Source: Gemmatimonadota bacterium | GTDB lineage: Bacteria; Gemmatimonadota; Gemmatimonadetes; Gemmatimonadales; GWC2-71-9 | Length of the DNA: 64,000 nucleotides | NCBI GenBank assembly: GCA_029262195.1 | Contig: JAJCZX010000038.1 | Span: 154,226-218,225, forward strand | Direction of reading: 5' to 3' | Shown here: positions 24,795 to 33,493 of the stretch, piece by piece | How positions within the stretch are numbered: position 1 is the first letter of the stretch | How the letters are laid out: every line of letters starts with the position of its first letter | Made by a program: the position numbers and the translations under genes | The notes under the pieces: generated by a model | Told to the model about the DNA's origin: nothing | What the model saw: only the letters and a program-made list of their open reading frames with translations | The model's database searches: none

Positions 24795-25324
24795 TTACCA
24801 AAAACCTCCGCTTCAAATATGTAAAGCTCTGCGTTCTCCGAGCGCCATGCGTCTTCCGCCAGGCCAGCTTTGCGACAGAGTTGGGCGAGGAGTTCTTCGC
24901 GGTCCCAACCCTCCTCCGAAGCCACCTGGGGGAGATACACCGCCCCGTGTCTCCCCTTTCGCAAACAGACGCCGTGGCGCCCTACATCAATATCCCCGAA
25001 GGTGCCCCGCTTCAGCTGCGAGAGGACAGAAATTTCGTAAGACAACTCGCCGAGTTCATCAGTCCTTACCGGGTCAAATCGGGAATCCGCCACCGCGGAC
25101 TGAATCGCTACCTCACCGATTGCTTTAGCAAGAGGGATTGCAGTTTCCAATCTCCCCATGCAACCCCGCAAGCAGCCGTGCTTCTTTATCGTAACAAAAA
25201 GACCGCGTTGCTCGCGGAATTCCTCTCCAACCAATTCGTGGCCTGATTTGACTCCAGCCACCGTTTTTGCGACGGCTAGCCTGGCCGCCAGCAGCATTTC
25301 CTCTCGCGCGGATTCAGAGAACAA
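24791..25324 (-). CDS. AMMECR1-domain protein (AmmeMemoRadiSam system protein A type)
   Basis: About 177 residues of the AMMECR1 fold: RGLFVTIKKHGCLRGCMGRLETAIPLAKAIGEVAIQSAVADSRFDPV, with the conserved LRGCMG, and EISVLSQLKRG. The companion Memo and radical-SAM proteins of the AmmeMemoRadiSam system are not adjacent. The frame opens upstream inside rlmH. I prefer the TTG at 25324, just after the rlmH stop, because GAGGT lies 7 nt upstream. Molecular function is unknown. Confidence 0.85.
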   Translation of the reverse strand: MFSESAREEMLLAARLAVAKTVAGVKSGHELVGEEFREQRGLFVTIKKHGCLRGCMGRLETAIPLAKAIGEVAIQSAVADSRFDPVRTDELGELSYEISVLSQLKRGTFGDIDVGRHGVCLRKGRHGAVYLPQVASEEGWDREELLAQLCRKAGLAEDAWRSENAELYIFEAEVFGN

Positions 25325-25325
25325 A

Positions 25326-25790
25326 TCAACTACCTCGATGATATGGCTCACCACGCAAGATAGTACAAGATCTGTATATCTGTTCGAGCAGAACGAGCCT
25401 CGCAAGGTCGTGCGGCAGGGTCATCGACGTGAGACTTAGTGCCTGTTCGCTCCGGTCGACGATTTTTCGATCGAACCCCTCGCTTCCACCGATTGCGAAG
25501 GCCACGTCCCGGGCATCTTCCTGCAACTTCCCGAGGTGGGCGGCCAGCTCTTTGCTGGTAACCGCTGATCCCATTCGTGTAACGAGGACAAGACGCTCTC
25601 CGGGGGTGAGCGATTTCAGCATGGCTTCGGCCTCAGCGGCCCGCATGGCTGCCGGATCCTTGATTGCGCGCGCAGCCGGTACTTCGAATACTTCAAAGCG
25701 AAGGTACCGCTTTATTCTTTTTTCGTACTCTTCGCAGGCCGGCCCGACCGAACGATCAACTCGCCCGACAGCCAGTAGCCTGAAACGCAT
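25326..25790 (-). CDS. rlmH: 23S rRNA pseudouridine-1915 N3-methyltransferase RlmH
   Basis: A 154-residue SPOUT enzyme, the usual length. It carries the knot motif VAFAIGGSEGFDRKI and the C-terminal LSLTSMTLPHDLARLVLLEQIYRSCTILRGEPYHRG split across the end of the protein, with the family-typical YHRG near the terminus. It methylates pseudouridine 1915 in the 23S rRNA. TGATG overlap with the dehydrogenase stop. Confidence 0.96.
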   Translation of the reverse strand: MRFRLLAVGRVDRSVGPACEEYEKRIKRYLRFEVFEVPAARAIKDPAAMRAAEAEAMLKSLTPGERLVLVTRMGSAVTSKELAAHLGKLQEDARDVAFAIGGSEGFDRKIVDRSEQALSLTSMTLPHDLARLVLLEQIYRSCTILRGEPYHRGS

Positions 25791-27109
25791 CAGGCATAAA
25801 CTCCGCGTAACTGGTGCACGGACGCCACACGCTCTATCGAAAGCATGTAGGCTGCGGTGCGCATATTCACAGAATTGTCCTGAGACACTTTCAACACATC
25901 GTGGAACGACCTGGTCGTGACATCGTTGAGCCGTTCGTTGACAGTCTCTTCGTCCCAGAAGTAACCAAGTCTATCCTGAACCCATTCGAAGTAGGAAACG
26001 GTTACGCCGCCCGCGTTGGCGAGAATATCCGGGATCACGAAGACTCCCATGTCTTCGAGGATTTCGTCCGCCTTCACTGTCGACGGTCCGTTTGCACCCT
26101 CGCAAATTACTTTCGCTTTGACCGTATGGGCGTTCTTCCCGGTAATGGCATTCTCCACCGCCGCCGGAACGAGTACATCGACATCAAGCGCCAGGAGTTC
26201 GGCTTCGGTAATCTTCTCAGCGGAGGGATAGCCTTCCAGGTATTTATTCTTGACCACCCACTCGGCTGCGTCCCCGCAAAAAATCCCATTCGGGTTGTAA
26301 ATACCACCGGACACGTCGCTCACCGCAACAACAGTCAAACCCAACTCTTCAAGCAATCGCGCTGCAACAGACCCGACGTTCCCGAAACCCTGAATGGCTA
26401 CCTTGGTGCCGCGAATCGGTAATCCGAGGTGTGTCAGGGCCTCACGGGTTGCGATCATGCACCCACGGCCCGTAGCGTCTCGCCGACCATGGGAGCCTCC
26501 CATTTCGATTGGTTTGCCCGTAACAACTCCCGTAACCGCATAGCCCTTGTGCATCGAATAGGTATCCATGACCCAGGCCATTACGCGTTCATTCGTATTC
26601 ACGTCAGGAGCTGGTATATCGGAGTCAGGCCCGAGTGTATCGAGTAACCCTGATGTGTAACGACGGGTCACTCTCTCCAACTCGCCCATCGAAAGGTTAT
26701 CGGGATCACACACCACGCCGCCTTTGGCGCCACCAAACGGAACGTTGACGACGGCGCATTTCCAGGTCATCCAGGCTGCGAGGGCTTTCACCTCGTCGAG
26801 CGTGACATTCTTCGCGAAGCGGATTCCGCCTTTGGCGGGCCCCCGGGAAGTGTTGTGGAGCACACGGTACCCTGTGAACACATCTACGTCACCGTTGTCC
26901 CGGTGGATCGGAACCGAAATAATTATCTGCTTTTCAGGCTGCCGGAGAACGCGATATAAGCCGGCATCAAGATTGACCAGTTCAGCAGCGCGGTCGAACC
27001 GCGCCATCATCGCCTCGAAAGGATTTTCGTCGTCAAGCGGAGGACCTTTTTCACGTCCCAGAATTTTCGAAACCGTTTCGATGCGGTTATCTGTTTTTAT
27101 GTCGCTCAT
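25790..27109 (-). CDS. Glu/Leu/Phe/Val dehydrogenase (glutamate dehydrogenase)
   Basis: A 439-residue hexameric-type amino-acid dehydrogenase. The substrate region [26 protein letters not shown] and the catalytic [12 protein letters not shown] are intact. The Rossmann domain has [13 protein letters not shown]. Length and PFGGAKGG fit catabolic glutamate dehydrogenase, interconverting glutamate and 2-oxoglutarate. It overlaps the acyltransferase-LpxK gene by 4 nt, so it may be co-translated with lipid A genes, an unexpected neighbour. Confidence 0.93.
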   Translation of the reverse strand: MSDIKTDNRIETVSKILGREKGPPLDDENPFEAMMARFDRAAELVNLDAGLYRVLRQPEKQIIISVPIHRDNGDVDVFTGYRVLHNTSRGPAKGGIRFAKNVTLDEVKALAAWMTWKCAVVNVPFGGAKGGVVCDPDNLSMGELERVTRRYTSGLLDTLGPDSDIPAPDVNTNERVMAWVMDTYSMHKGYAVTGVVTGKPIEMGGSHGRRDATGRGCMIATREALTHLGLPIRGTKVAIQGFGNVGSVAARLLEELGLTVVAVSDVSGGIYNPNGIFCGDAAEWVVKNKYLEGYPSAEKITEAELLALDVDVLVPAAVENAITGKNAHTVKAKVICEGANGPSTVKADEILEDMGVFVIPDILANAGGVTVSYFEWVQDRLGYFWDEETVNERLNDVTTRSFHDVLKVSQDNSVNMRTAAYMLSIERVASVHQLRGVYA

Positions 27110-28767
27110 ATCACCAGCCGGTTCCCGGCTGTCGTAGTATTGTTTTTGTTTGCCGGGATATTGCTGGCGGGACAGATCTGACTCACCCGTGCCGCCAATT
27201 CTCGCTCACCGCGCACCCAAAGTAACTCCAAATTGGCAACCAGAACCTCGGGGGCTCCGGCGGGCCAACGACCTCGGAGCTTCACCGCGTCCTTTTGGGT
27301 GACTACAACGTAATCAACTCCCTTCGCCTTCTGTACTACCTTTTTTAGTGACTTTTCAGGAAAGTGATGGTGGTCACGAAACGGCATACGAAACACGAAA
27401 ACACCCACCATCTCTAACTGGTGAAAAAAAGCCTCCGGAACCGCAACAGCCGCGCAGGCGAGCACTGTTTTATAGCGCAATTTTTCAGACGCGACCGAAC
27501 CGGTGCCATCCAGTTTGGTAAACGTCCCCGGCGCCAGGTGGACAACAGCCGCAGACAAACCAACCTCTTTTTCCACACACGTCACGGCCATCTCCAGATC
27601 GTTAGCTGATGCAGTCTTATATGTGACCACAACGCAGTCCGCTCGCACCAAGCCGCCTATTGGTTCTCTCCAGGACCCCGCCGGAAGCAGGAAACCGGCA
27701 TTGAGCACCCGTTCGGCCGCCACCACACCAATGGTCAGGGTCGGATCGAGTTCAGTCCTCTGGAGGGCATCGTCAAGAACAACCACGTTCGCCCCAGCCT
27801 CCATGGCTTCATCGCAACCTGCCATCCGATTGGCGTCGCAAACCACAGCGATGTCCGGGTTCAACTCGCCATGAACCAAATTTTCGTCGCCTCCGTACCC
27901 GCGCATTACGATCGCGGGCTTAGCGCCTGCCTGCTTTGCTACCCGGGCTATCCACGCGGCAACCGGTGTTTTCCCATCCCCACCATAGGTTGGTCCTCCA
28001 ATAACAATCGATCTGATCCCGGGAGAGATTTTACACCTGCTTCGCCAGGCGCGTTGGAGCGTAGATATCGCGTAGTAAAACGGGACCATCGGAACAGTAA
28101 CAAACAGCCGCAGGGCGATGGAGGTCTTCGACGGAAGTGGACTGTTTCCCATTTCGAACCTTCCGGCGTTTCGACTGGTGGTCGCGATAAGGCCGGTCAG
28201 GCGTTCCGTTGCCTTGCCCACATCACCGTTTCGTTCAACCACATAGGGGAGGCCGTAGGAGATGACTATTCTGGAAAACGGCAGCGGAATTACGAAGCCA
28301 TCCCAAGTTCCTAACCGCACGTTCCACTTGGCCGCAGACGCCACCGGCACCACCAAGGCGTCCGCCGAAGCTGCTGCCTGAATCGCCCCGGGCTTCGCCA
28401 ACCGCGGTGGCCCGGTTGGTCCATCGGGGGTTATTGCCACCTCTTCCCCTTTTCGCAGCGCGCCAATGGCCTTCTTTAACGCGGAGGTCCCACCTCGAGT
28501 TGAGGAGCCCTCCAGGACTCGGTAGCCCCAACGTTTCACGATCGATGACAACCGTTGTCCGTCTCGACCCCGGCTTATCATCATCCACATGGATTGGTGC
28601 CTGTGCCGCCTCAATAGCGGCACCATCTCCGCGTGCCACAAAACAAAAACGATTCCTTTGCCAGAGTCTCGTGCCGAACGGAGGTGACACTCGCCCCGCA
28701 CTTCCACTCGCCAGGTGTACGACATGACGGCAACCAGTAGCCGTACCGCAACTTCGGCCAACGGCAT
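27106..28767 (-). CDS. lpxK: Fusion of DUF374-type acyltransferase and LpxK lipid A 4'-kinase
   Basis: A 553-residue two-domain protein. Residues 1-~210 are a lysophospholipid acyltransferase-like domain of DUF374 type ([42 protein letters not shown]). Residues ~225-553 are LpxK-like: a membrane-adjacent start, the Walker A loop [17 protein letters not shown] (256-272) and VMRGYGG. The usual DDGFQH motif is DDALQRT, losing the His. LpxK phosphorylates the 4' position of tetraacyldisaccharide. The ATG at 28767 overlaps the lpxB stop (TGATG). A join of acyltransferase and kinase in one chain is unusual. Confidence 0.88.
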   Translation of the reverse strand: MPLAEVAVRLLVAVMSYTWRVEVRGECHLRSARDSGKGIVFVLWHAEMVPLLRRHRHQSMWMMISRGRDGQRLSSIVKRWGYRVLEGSSTRGGTSALKKAIGALRKGEEVAITPDGPTGPPRLAKPGAIQAAASADALVVPVASAAKWNVRLGTWDGFVIPLPFSRIVISYGLPYVVERNGDVGKATERLTGLIATTSRNAGRFEMGNSPLPSKTSIALRLFVTVPMVPFYYAISTLQRAWRSRCKISPGIRSIVIGGPTYGGDGKTPVAAWIARVAKQAGAKPAIVMRGYGGDENLVHGELNPDIAVVCDANRMAGCDEAMEAGANVVVLDDALQRTELDPTLTIGVVAAERVLNAGFLLPAGSWREPIGGLVRADCVVVTYKTASANDLEMAVTCVEKEVGLSAAVVHLAPGTFTKLDGTGSVASEKLRYKTVLACAAVAVPEAFFHQLEMVGVFVFRMPFRDHHHFPEKSLKKVVQKAKGVDYVVVTQKDAVKLRGRWPAGAPEVLVANLELLWVRGERELAARVSQICPASNIPANKNNTTTAGNRLVI

Positions 28768-29861
28768 CAACCAATCAACTCCAACGCAGCTGCGGCAACA
28801 CGCTTCGAAGCCCCCGGACTGCCCAGCACCTCTCGGACCTTTCTGAATGCAACAAGTTGTTGTTCAGCATAATTCTTGTCTCTGAGGAGGCGCAAAACTT
28901 CTGTCGCTATATTGAGAGCGGTTGCGTCGTTTTGAATAAACTCACGGACGATGCTTCGGTCACATATGACGTTGACGATTCCAATATGATTAACACGAAC
29001 CATTCGACGGGCGAGACTGTAACTCAAGGGGTGCATTCGATAGGCAATCACGGTCGGCACTTCGGCCAGAGTTGTTTCCAGGCTAACCGTCCCGGATTTG
29101 CACATCGCAGCGTCAGCACAGGCAAGCAACGAAGGGACCTCGTCCGAGCACGAGACGAAGCCGTCGGGAAGTTCGCCAACATCGGCCCCAACGCAGAAAA
29201 CGGCTTCAGGCAATTCCACACGCAATAGATTGGCTGCATTCCGGAACGGCGGCCACAAGCGCGAAATTTCATGAGGACGGCTACCCGGCAGTATCGCGAT
29301 AACCTGTTGGCCCTCCGCAACTCCAAGTTGACGTCGGGCGACCGTAGCTTTCGGTCGTCGGGGCAACTCTAGAAGGGGATGCCCGACCCATTCAGCATCG
29401 ACGTCGACCGACCGGAAATATTCTTTTTCGAAAGGGAAGATCACAGCCAGGTGGTCTACCGTTTCTCTCAGGACGCGGGCTCGGTTCTCCCTCCAGGCCC
29501 AGAGTTGAGGCGCGACGTAGTACAGGACTCGGACTCCCACCCGATGAGCAGCGCGGGCAATTCGTAGATTGAAGTCCGGGTAGTCGATCAGGATAACAAG
29601 ATCCACCTTCTCGGCGGACATTTCTTTTTTGAATTTTTTGAGAAGAGCTGCATGCCCGGCCACTTTGGAGAGGACTTCGACGAAGCCCATCGTCCCCAGA
29701 TCCGCAATGTCCCCCCACAAACCCACACCAGCGGCCAGCAACCTCCACCCACCCAATCCGAAGAACTCAGATTCCGGGCGCCGCGATAGGATCTGTTGCA
29801 CAAGGGCGGCACCATACATGTCACCCGATTGGTCCCCGGCGCTGATTAGGATGCGGGCCAT
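28767..29861 (-). CDS. lpxB: Lipid A disaccharide synthase
   Basis: A 364-residue GT19 enzyme. The N-terminal ISAGDQSGDMYGAALVQ, VLYYVAPQLWAWRENR in the middle, and ILPGSRPHEI followed by CKSGTVSLETTLAEVPTVIAYR near the C-terminus are diagnostic. It joins UDP-diacylglucosamine and lipid X. It lies 5 nt after lpxA. Confidence 0.96.
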   Translation of the reverse strand: MARILISAGDQSGDMYGAALVQQILSRRPESEFFGLGGWRLLAAGVGLWGDIADLGTMGFVEVLSKVAGHAALLKKFKKEMSAEKVDLVILIDYPDFNLRIARAAHRVGVRVLYYVAPQLWAWRENRARVLRETVDHLAVIFPFEKEYFRSVDVDAEWVGHPLLELPRRPKATVARRQLGVAEGQQVIAILPGSRPHEISRLWPPFRNAANLLRVELPEAVFCVGADVGELPDGFVSCSDEVPSLLACADAAMCKSGTVSLETTLAEVPTVIAYRMHPLSYSLARRMVRVNHIGIVNVICDRSIVREFIQNDATALNIATEVLRLLRDKNYAEQQLVAFRKVREVLGSPGASKRVAAAALELIG

Positions 29862-29866
29862 TTCGG

Positions 29867-30634
29867 CTAGCGAATCACCCCTCGAGTTGACGACGCCAGG
29901 AAATCGACCAGCGCTCTAACTTCTTCAACCTGACTGTCTGCCAACTCGGCAATCGCGGCGGAAAGCTCAAGAGACGAGTTGAATATCACTCTGTAAGCCT
30001 GCTTTAACTCTTTCCGAACTTCCTGGGGAATCCCCGCCCGCTCCAACCCCATTGAGTTGGTTCCCAGCAGTCGCAACGGGTTTCCGGACACCTTGGCGAA
30101 TGGAGCTATATCCATGCGCACACGCGATCCTCCGCCAATAAAGGCGTACTGACCGATTTTGACGAATTGATGAACGGGAGTTATCCCACCGATGAAGGCG
30201 TGGTGACCGACCTCGACGTGTCCCCCCAGCTGGACCGAATTAGCAATGATTGAATCGTCCCCGATGATGCAGTCATGCGCAATGTGAACGTATGCCATCA
30301 GGTAACAACATTTTCCGACCCTCGTAGTACCGCTGGCCGCAGTGCCTCGGTTGATAGTGACGTACTCGCGGACCAGGGTTCCCCCCCCTATCTCCACCCA
30401 TGCATCTTCACCGTCATACTTTAGATCCTGAGCATCACCACCGATGACTGCGCCCACTCCAATTGAGCAGTCGCTTCCGATCCTGGTATTGGTCTTAAGA
30501 ACCGCGTGCGAATCAATCGACGTGTGATCTCCAACGACTACTGAGGGCCCGATCACCGCATAGGGCCCAACCGTCACGTCTTCGCCCAGCTCGGCGCCAG
30601 CATCAATTACCGCGGTGGGATGAATCGCAATCAT
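29867..30634 (-). CDS. lpxA: UDP-N-acetylglucosamine O-acyltransferase LpxA
   Basis: A 255-residue left-handed beta-helix acyltransferase with hexapeptide repeats throughout the first ~190 residues. It carries the catalytic-His segment YVHIAHDCIIGDDSIIAN and HVEVGHHAFIGGITPVHQFVKIG. The C-terminal helical domain is present (GLERAGIPQEVRKELKQAYR). It does the first step of lipid A synthesis. It overlaps fabZ by 4 nt. Confidence 0.96.
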   Translation of the reverse strand: MIAIHPTAVIDAGAELGEDVTVGPYAVIGPSVVVGDHTSIDSHAVLKTNTRIGSDCSIGVGAVIGGDAQDLKYDGEDAWVEIGGGTLVREYVTINRGTAASGTTRVGKCCYLMAYVHIAHDCIIGDDSIIANSVQLGGHVEVGHHAFIGGITPVHQFVKIGQYAFIGGGSRVRMDIAPFAKVSGNPLRLLGTNSMGLERAGIPQEVRKELKQAYRVIFNSSLELSAAIAELADSQVEEVRALVDFLASSTRGVIR

Positions 30635-31059
30635 TTGTCAGCGAGAGCCGCCATCATCTCGGCTTCGGCAACCTTCTTTCCGTCAACGAAAGCCTCACCC
30701 CGCATTTGACAGGTTTTACCCCTGAGTTTCAACAACTCGCACTCAAATCTCAACTGATCGCCGGGCACAACGGGCTTGCGAAATTTCACCTTGTCCATCG
30801 ACATGAAGTAGACGACTTTTTCCTCCGGGTTTTCCACTGACCCCATCATAAGCAGGCCGCCAGTCTGCGCCATAGCCTCGACTATCAGGACCCCGGGCAT
30901 GATGGGGTGGCCCGGAAAGTGTCCCTCAAAAAACGGTTCATTTATCGTGACGTTCTTGATCCCCACTATTCGCTTTCCCTCTTCTACTTCGATAATCCGA
31001 TCGACCAGCAGGAACGGATAGCGATGTGGCAATTTCGCCATGATTTCATTGATGTCCAT
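30631..31059 (-). CDS. fabZ: 3-hydroxyacyl-ACP dehydratase FabZ
   Basis: A 142-residue hot-dog-fold dehydratase with [14 protein letters not shown] and the active-site segment [20 protein letters not shown] (His and Glu). It removes water from 3-hydroxyacyl-ACP in fatty-acid elongation and competes with LpxA for substrate. The ATG at 31059 overlaps the lpxC stop as TAATG; an ATG four codons upstream is also possible. It is a separate gene here, unlike the LpxC-FabZ fusions of Bacteroidota. Confidence 0.95.
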   Translation of the reverse strand: MDINEIMAKLPHRYPFLLVDRIIEVEEGKRIVGIKNVTINEPFFEGHFPGHPIMPGVLIVEAMAQTGGLLMMGSVENPEEKVVYFMSMDKVKFRKPVVPGDQLRFECELLKLRGKTCQMRGEAFVDGKKVAEAEMMAALADK

Positions 31060-31886
31060 TACAGTTTGCATGTGGCTTCTTCTTTGATTTTGGCAGTAAC
31101 CGAAACATTCCCCTTGTGACTGGGTCGGTGAGCAACAATTTCACCCTGCAGGCGCCCTCCGAGCAAGGTGATGTCACCCAGCAGGTCTAACATTTTGTGG
31201 CGAACGAATTCGTCATCCCATCTCAACGCGGACCCCACCAGCCCGTCTTCAGACAGCACGACGGCGTTTTCCTCGCCAGCACCTTTGATTAGTCCGGCAT
31301 CCCGCAGTTGCTTAACCTCATTCAAAAAGCCGAACGTTCGCGCCTTGCTGATTTCTTTCAAGAAACTTTCGGGCGACATCTGAACACTGAGCTCCTGGCG
31401 TCCGATCAGAGGATGATCCCACTCAATTGACGTTGTGAAGGTGAGCCCCGGGGCCGGACGGACGGTATATGACTCACCTAAAGAAAAAGGGTCGGTCACC
31501 ACGAAAGTTCGCGCCGATCTGGTGGTCTCAATCACACCTGCATCTAGAAGTGCCCGGGCGAAGGAATCAGCGCTTCCATCCATCGCCGGTGGTTCGGGAC
31601 CGGAAAGGTCGACCGTAACATCATCGACTCCTACTCCGGCGGTCGCGGCAAGAACGTGTTCGACGGTTGACACCGAGACCCCATGCTCGGTTAACTCCGT
31701 ACGCCTTTCTGTTTCCGATACGTTTTCGACGATCGCCCGAACAAGGGGCATTCCATACAGATCCGTTCGCCTGAATACGATTCCGGGGCCAGTCGCCGGG
31801 CGAAAGGTGAGAGTTGCAGACTCTCCGGTATGTAAACCCACTCCATTCAGAGAAGCAGGCCGGGCAATAGTTCTACTCGGAGGCAT
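31059..31886 (-). CDS. lpxC: UDP-3-O-acyl-N-acetylglucosamine deacetylase LpxC
   Basis: A 275-residue zinc deacetylase, somewhat shorter than the usual ~300. It has GVGLHTGESATLTFRPA at the start, STVEHVLAATAGVGVDDV with a zinc-binding His, EPPAMDGSADSF, and VRHKMLDLLGDITLLG with the His and Asp zinc ligands. It performs the committed step of lipid A synthesis. It overlaps the lpxD end by 14 nt. Confidence 0.95.
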   Translation of the reverse strand: MPPSRTIARPASLNGVGLHTGESATLTFRPATGPGIVFRRTDLYGMPLVRAIVENVSETERRTELTEHGVSVSTVEHVLAATAGVGVDDVTVDLSGPEPPAMDGSADSFARALLDAGVIETTRSARTFVVTDPFSLGESYTVRPAPGLTFTTSIEWDHPLIGRQELSVQMSPESFLKEISKARTFGFLNEVKQLRDAGLIKGAGEENAVVLSEDGLVGSALRWDDEFVRHKMLDLLGDITLLGGRLQGEIVAHRPSHKGNVSVTAKIKEEATCKL

Positions 31887-32910
31887 CGTCGGCGACTAGT
31901 GATTCCAGGCCATCAAGAATCAAAGTGATCCTCCGCAATGCGGCCACCTGACGCAGAACCTCACGGTGGTTGCGAGCCGGGTAACCCGACACGGTCGCCC
32001 CGACAGCAATATCTCCGATGACGCCACTCTGCGCTCCTATGCGAGCACCGGTACCAACCGTCAGATGCCCGGCGAGCCCTGCCTGGCCGGCCACAGTCAC
32101 GCGATCTTCCAGAACGGTACTACCCGCCAACCCTACCTGGGCGACAAGGATACAGTCCTCACCGATCTGAACGTTGTGAGCAATCTGAACCAGGTTGTCA
32201 ATTTTCGTACGGGCCCCGATAACGGTGGCTTCCACACTTCCGCTATCGATCGTCGTGTTGGCCCCAACCTCCACATCGTCGTGAAGGATGCAGCCGCCCG
32301 GGTGAGGAATTCTGCGGGAGTTTGATGAGCCCGGTACGAAACCAAAACCGGGGGTGCCGACTCTAGCTCCCGCCAGCACCGAGACGCGATTTCCGAGTAC
32401 AACGCCGTCACATAAGACTGCGGTGTCGCTGATGACGCATTCATCCCCGACGGTGACCCCGCGGCCCACAATCACCTGGCTTCCGATTCGGCAGTTTTCC
32501 CCCAATACCGAGTCGGATCCAATGGCGCTACCACGCCCGATCGCCACACGGCCTTTCCATCGGGCGCCAGTCTCTATCACAACCCCCTGCGAGATTCCCC
32601 ACTCCGAGGCTGGCGCCGGAAACAGTTGCTTCAGCAGGATCTGGACTGCTTCGTGTGGGTCGTCGACCAGCACCACTGTCTTGCTATCGGTTTCACGTTC
32701 GTACCGATTAGGACTGATCAGGACCGCGGCCGCTCCCGTGGCTTCGTATTGGTCCTGATAACCGGCCCCACCCAGAAACGACAGATCGCCGGGACCGGCC
32801 TTCTCCAGACTGGCTATCCCAGCGATCAACACATCGCTGTCACCGACAATTTCTCCGCCTACCAGGACCGCCAGCTCGCGAAGCATCGCAGGCTGAGCGA
32901 AGAATGGCAC
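31873..32910 (-). CDS. lpxD: UDP-3-O-(3-hydroxyacyl)glucosamine N-acyltransferase LpxD
   Basis: A 345-residue enzyme. An N-terminal uridine-binding domain (GDLSFLGGAGYQDQ region) precedes a long hexapeptide beta-helix. The catalytic-His region is NLVQIAHNVQIGEDC. It adds the second acyl chain in lipid A synthesis. It begins immediately after the Skp gene stop. Confidence 0.96.
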   Translation of the reverse strand: MPFFAQPAMLRELAVLVGGEIVGDSDVLIAGIASLEKAGPGDLSFLGGAGYQDQYEATGAAAVLISPNRYERETDSKTVVLVDDPHEAVQILLKQLFPAPASEWGISQGVVIETGARWKGRVAIGRGSAIGSDSVLGENCRIGSQVIVGRGVTVGDECVISDTAVLCDGVVLGNRVSVLAGARVGTPGFGFVPGSSNSRRIPHPGGCILHDDVEVGANTTIDSGSVEATVIGARTKIDNLVQIAHNVQIGEDCILVAQVGLAGSTVLEDRVTVAGQAGLAGHLTVGTGARIGAQSGVIGDIAVGATVSGYPARNHREVLRQVAALRRITLILDGLESLVADDASE

Positions 32911-33459
32911 CTAGGGAGTTCCCAACCTTTGAATGATGGTCGGAGTCAGGTCCAGAGCCCGGTCAGCTGCTACAATTACGCCGGCACCGCTGGCCACGTC
33001 GAGCACAACGCCGATTCCGCGCTCAGCTCTAACACCTTCGATAACAGCAGAGACACGTTCTTCAATCGGGCCAACCAGCTCCCGCTCACGCCTCTGAGCC
33101 TGTTGACGCAACTGGTCGGCGCGGGCAAGGTTGTCCGTCTGCATCTGCTGCAGCGCGGTCTCCCTCTCTTCCTTAGCCGTGGGGCTCAGGATAAGAGATT
33201 GGCGCTGATACTCAGCAACTGCGGAGTCCATCTGGACCTGTAATTGCTGGATTTCTGCCTGATACCCGCGCATCTCCCCGGCGAACGTGGATTCGGCTTG
33301 AACATACCCCGGTGTCTGCTGCAAAATCGCCTGGGTGTTCACCCACGCGATCGTGGTGTTCGCCGAAGTACCGGCGGGCGTCTGCACCTGCGGCATCGCC
33401 AAAGCGACAACCATCAACAGCGGCACTCCCGCAGCTATATGAGCAACTTTCTTATCCAA
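32911..33459 (-). CDS. skp: OmpH/Skp-family periplasmic chaperone
   Basis: About 182 residues. A signal peptide (HIAAGVPLLMVVALAMPQVQ) is followed by IAWVNTQAILQQTPGYVQAES and a long, Gln/Glu-rich coiled coil forming the tentacles of the trimeric chaperone. It escorts unfolded outer-membrane proteins to BamA, encoded just upstream. The frame extends into bamA; I prefer the TTG at 33459, which follows GAGGG by about 4 nt and begins directly before the signal peptide. Confidence 0.88.
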   Translation of the reverse strand: MDKKVAHIAAGVPLLMVVALAMPQVQTPAGTSANTTIAWVNTQAILQQTPGYVQAESTFAGEMRGYQAEIQQLQVQMDSAVAEYQRQSLILSPTAKEERETALQQMQTDNLARADQLRQQAQRRERELVGPIEERVSAVIEGVRAERGIGVVLDVASGAGVIVAADRALDLTPTIIQRLGTP

Positions 33460-33493
33460 TTTTCCCTCTAACGTTGTTGAATTAGCACGTTTA

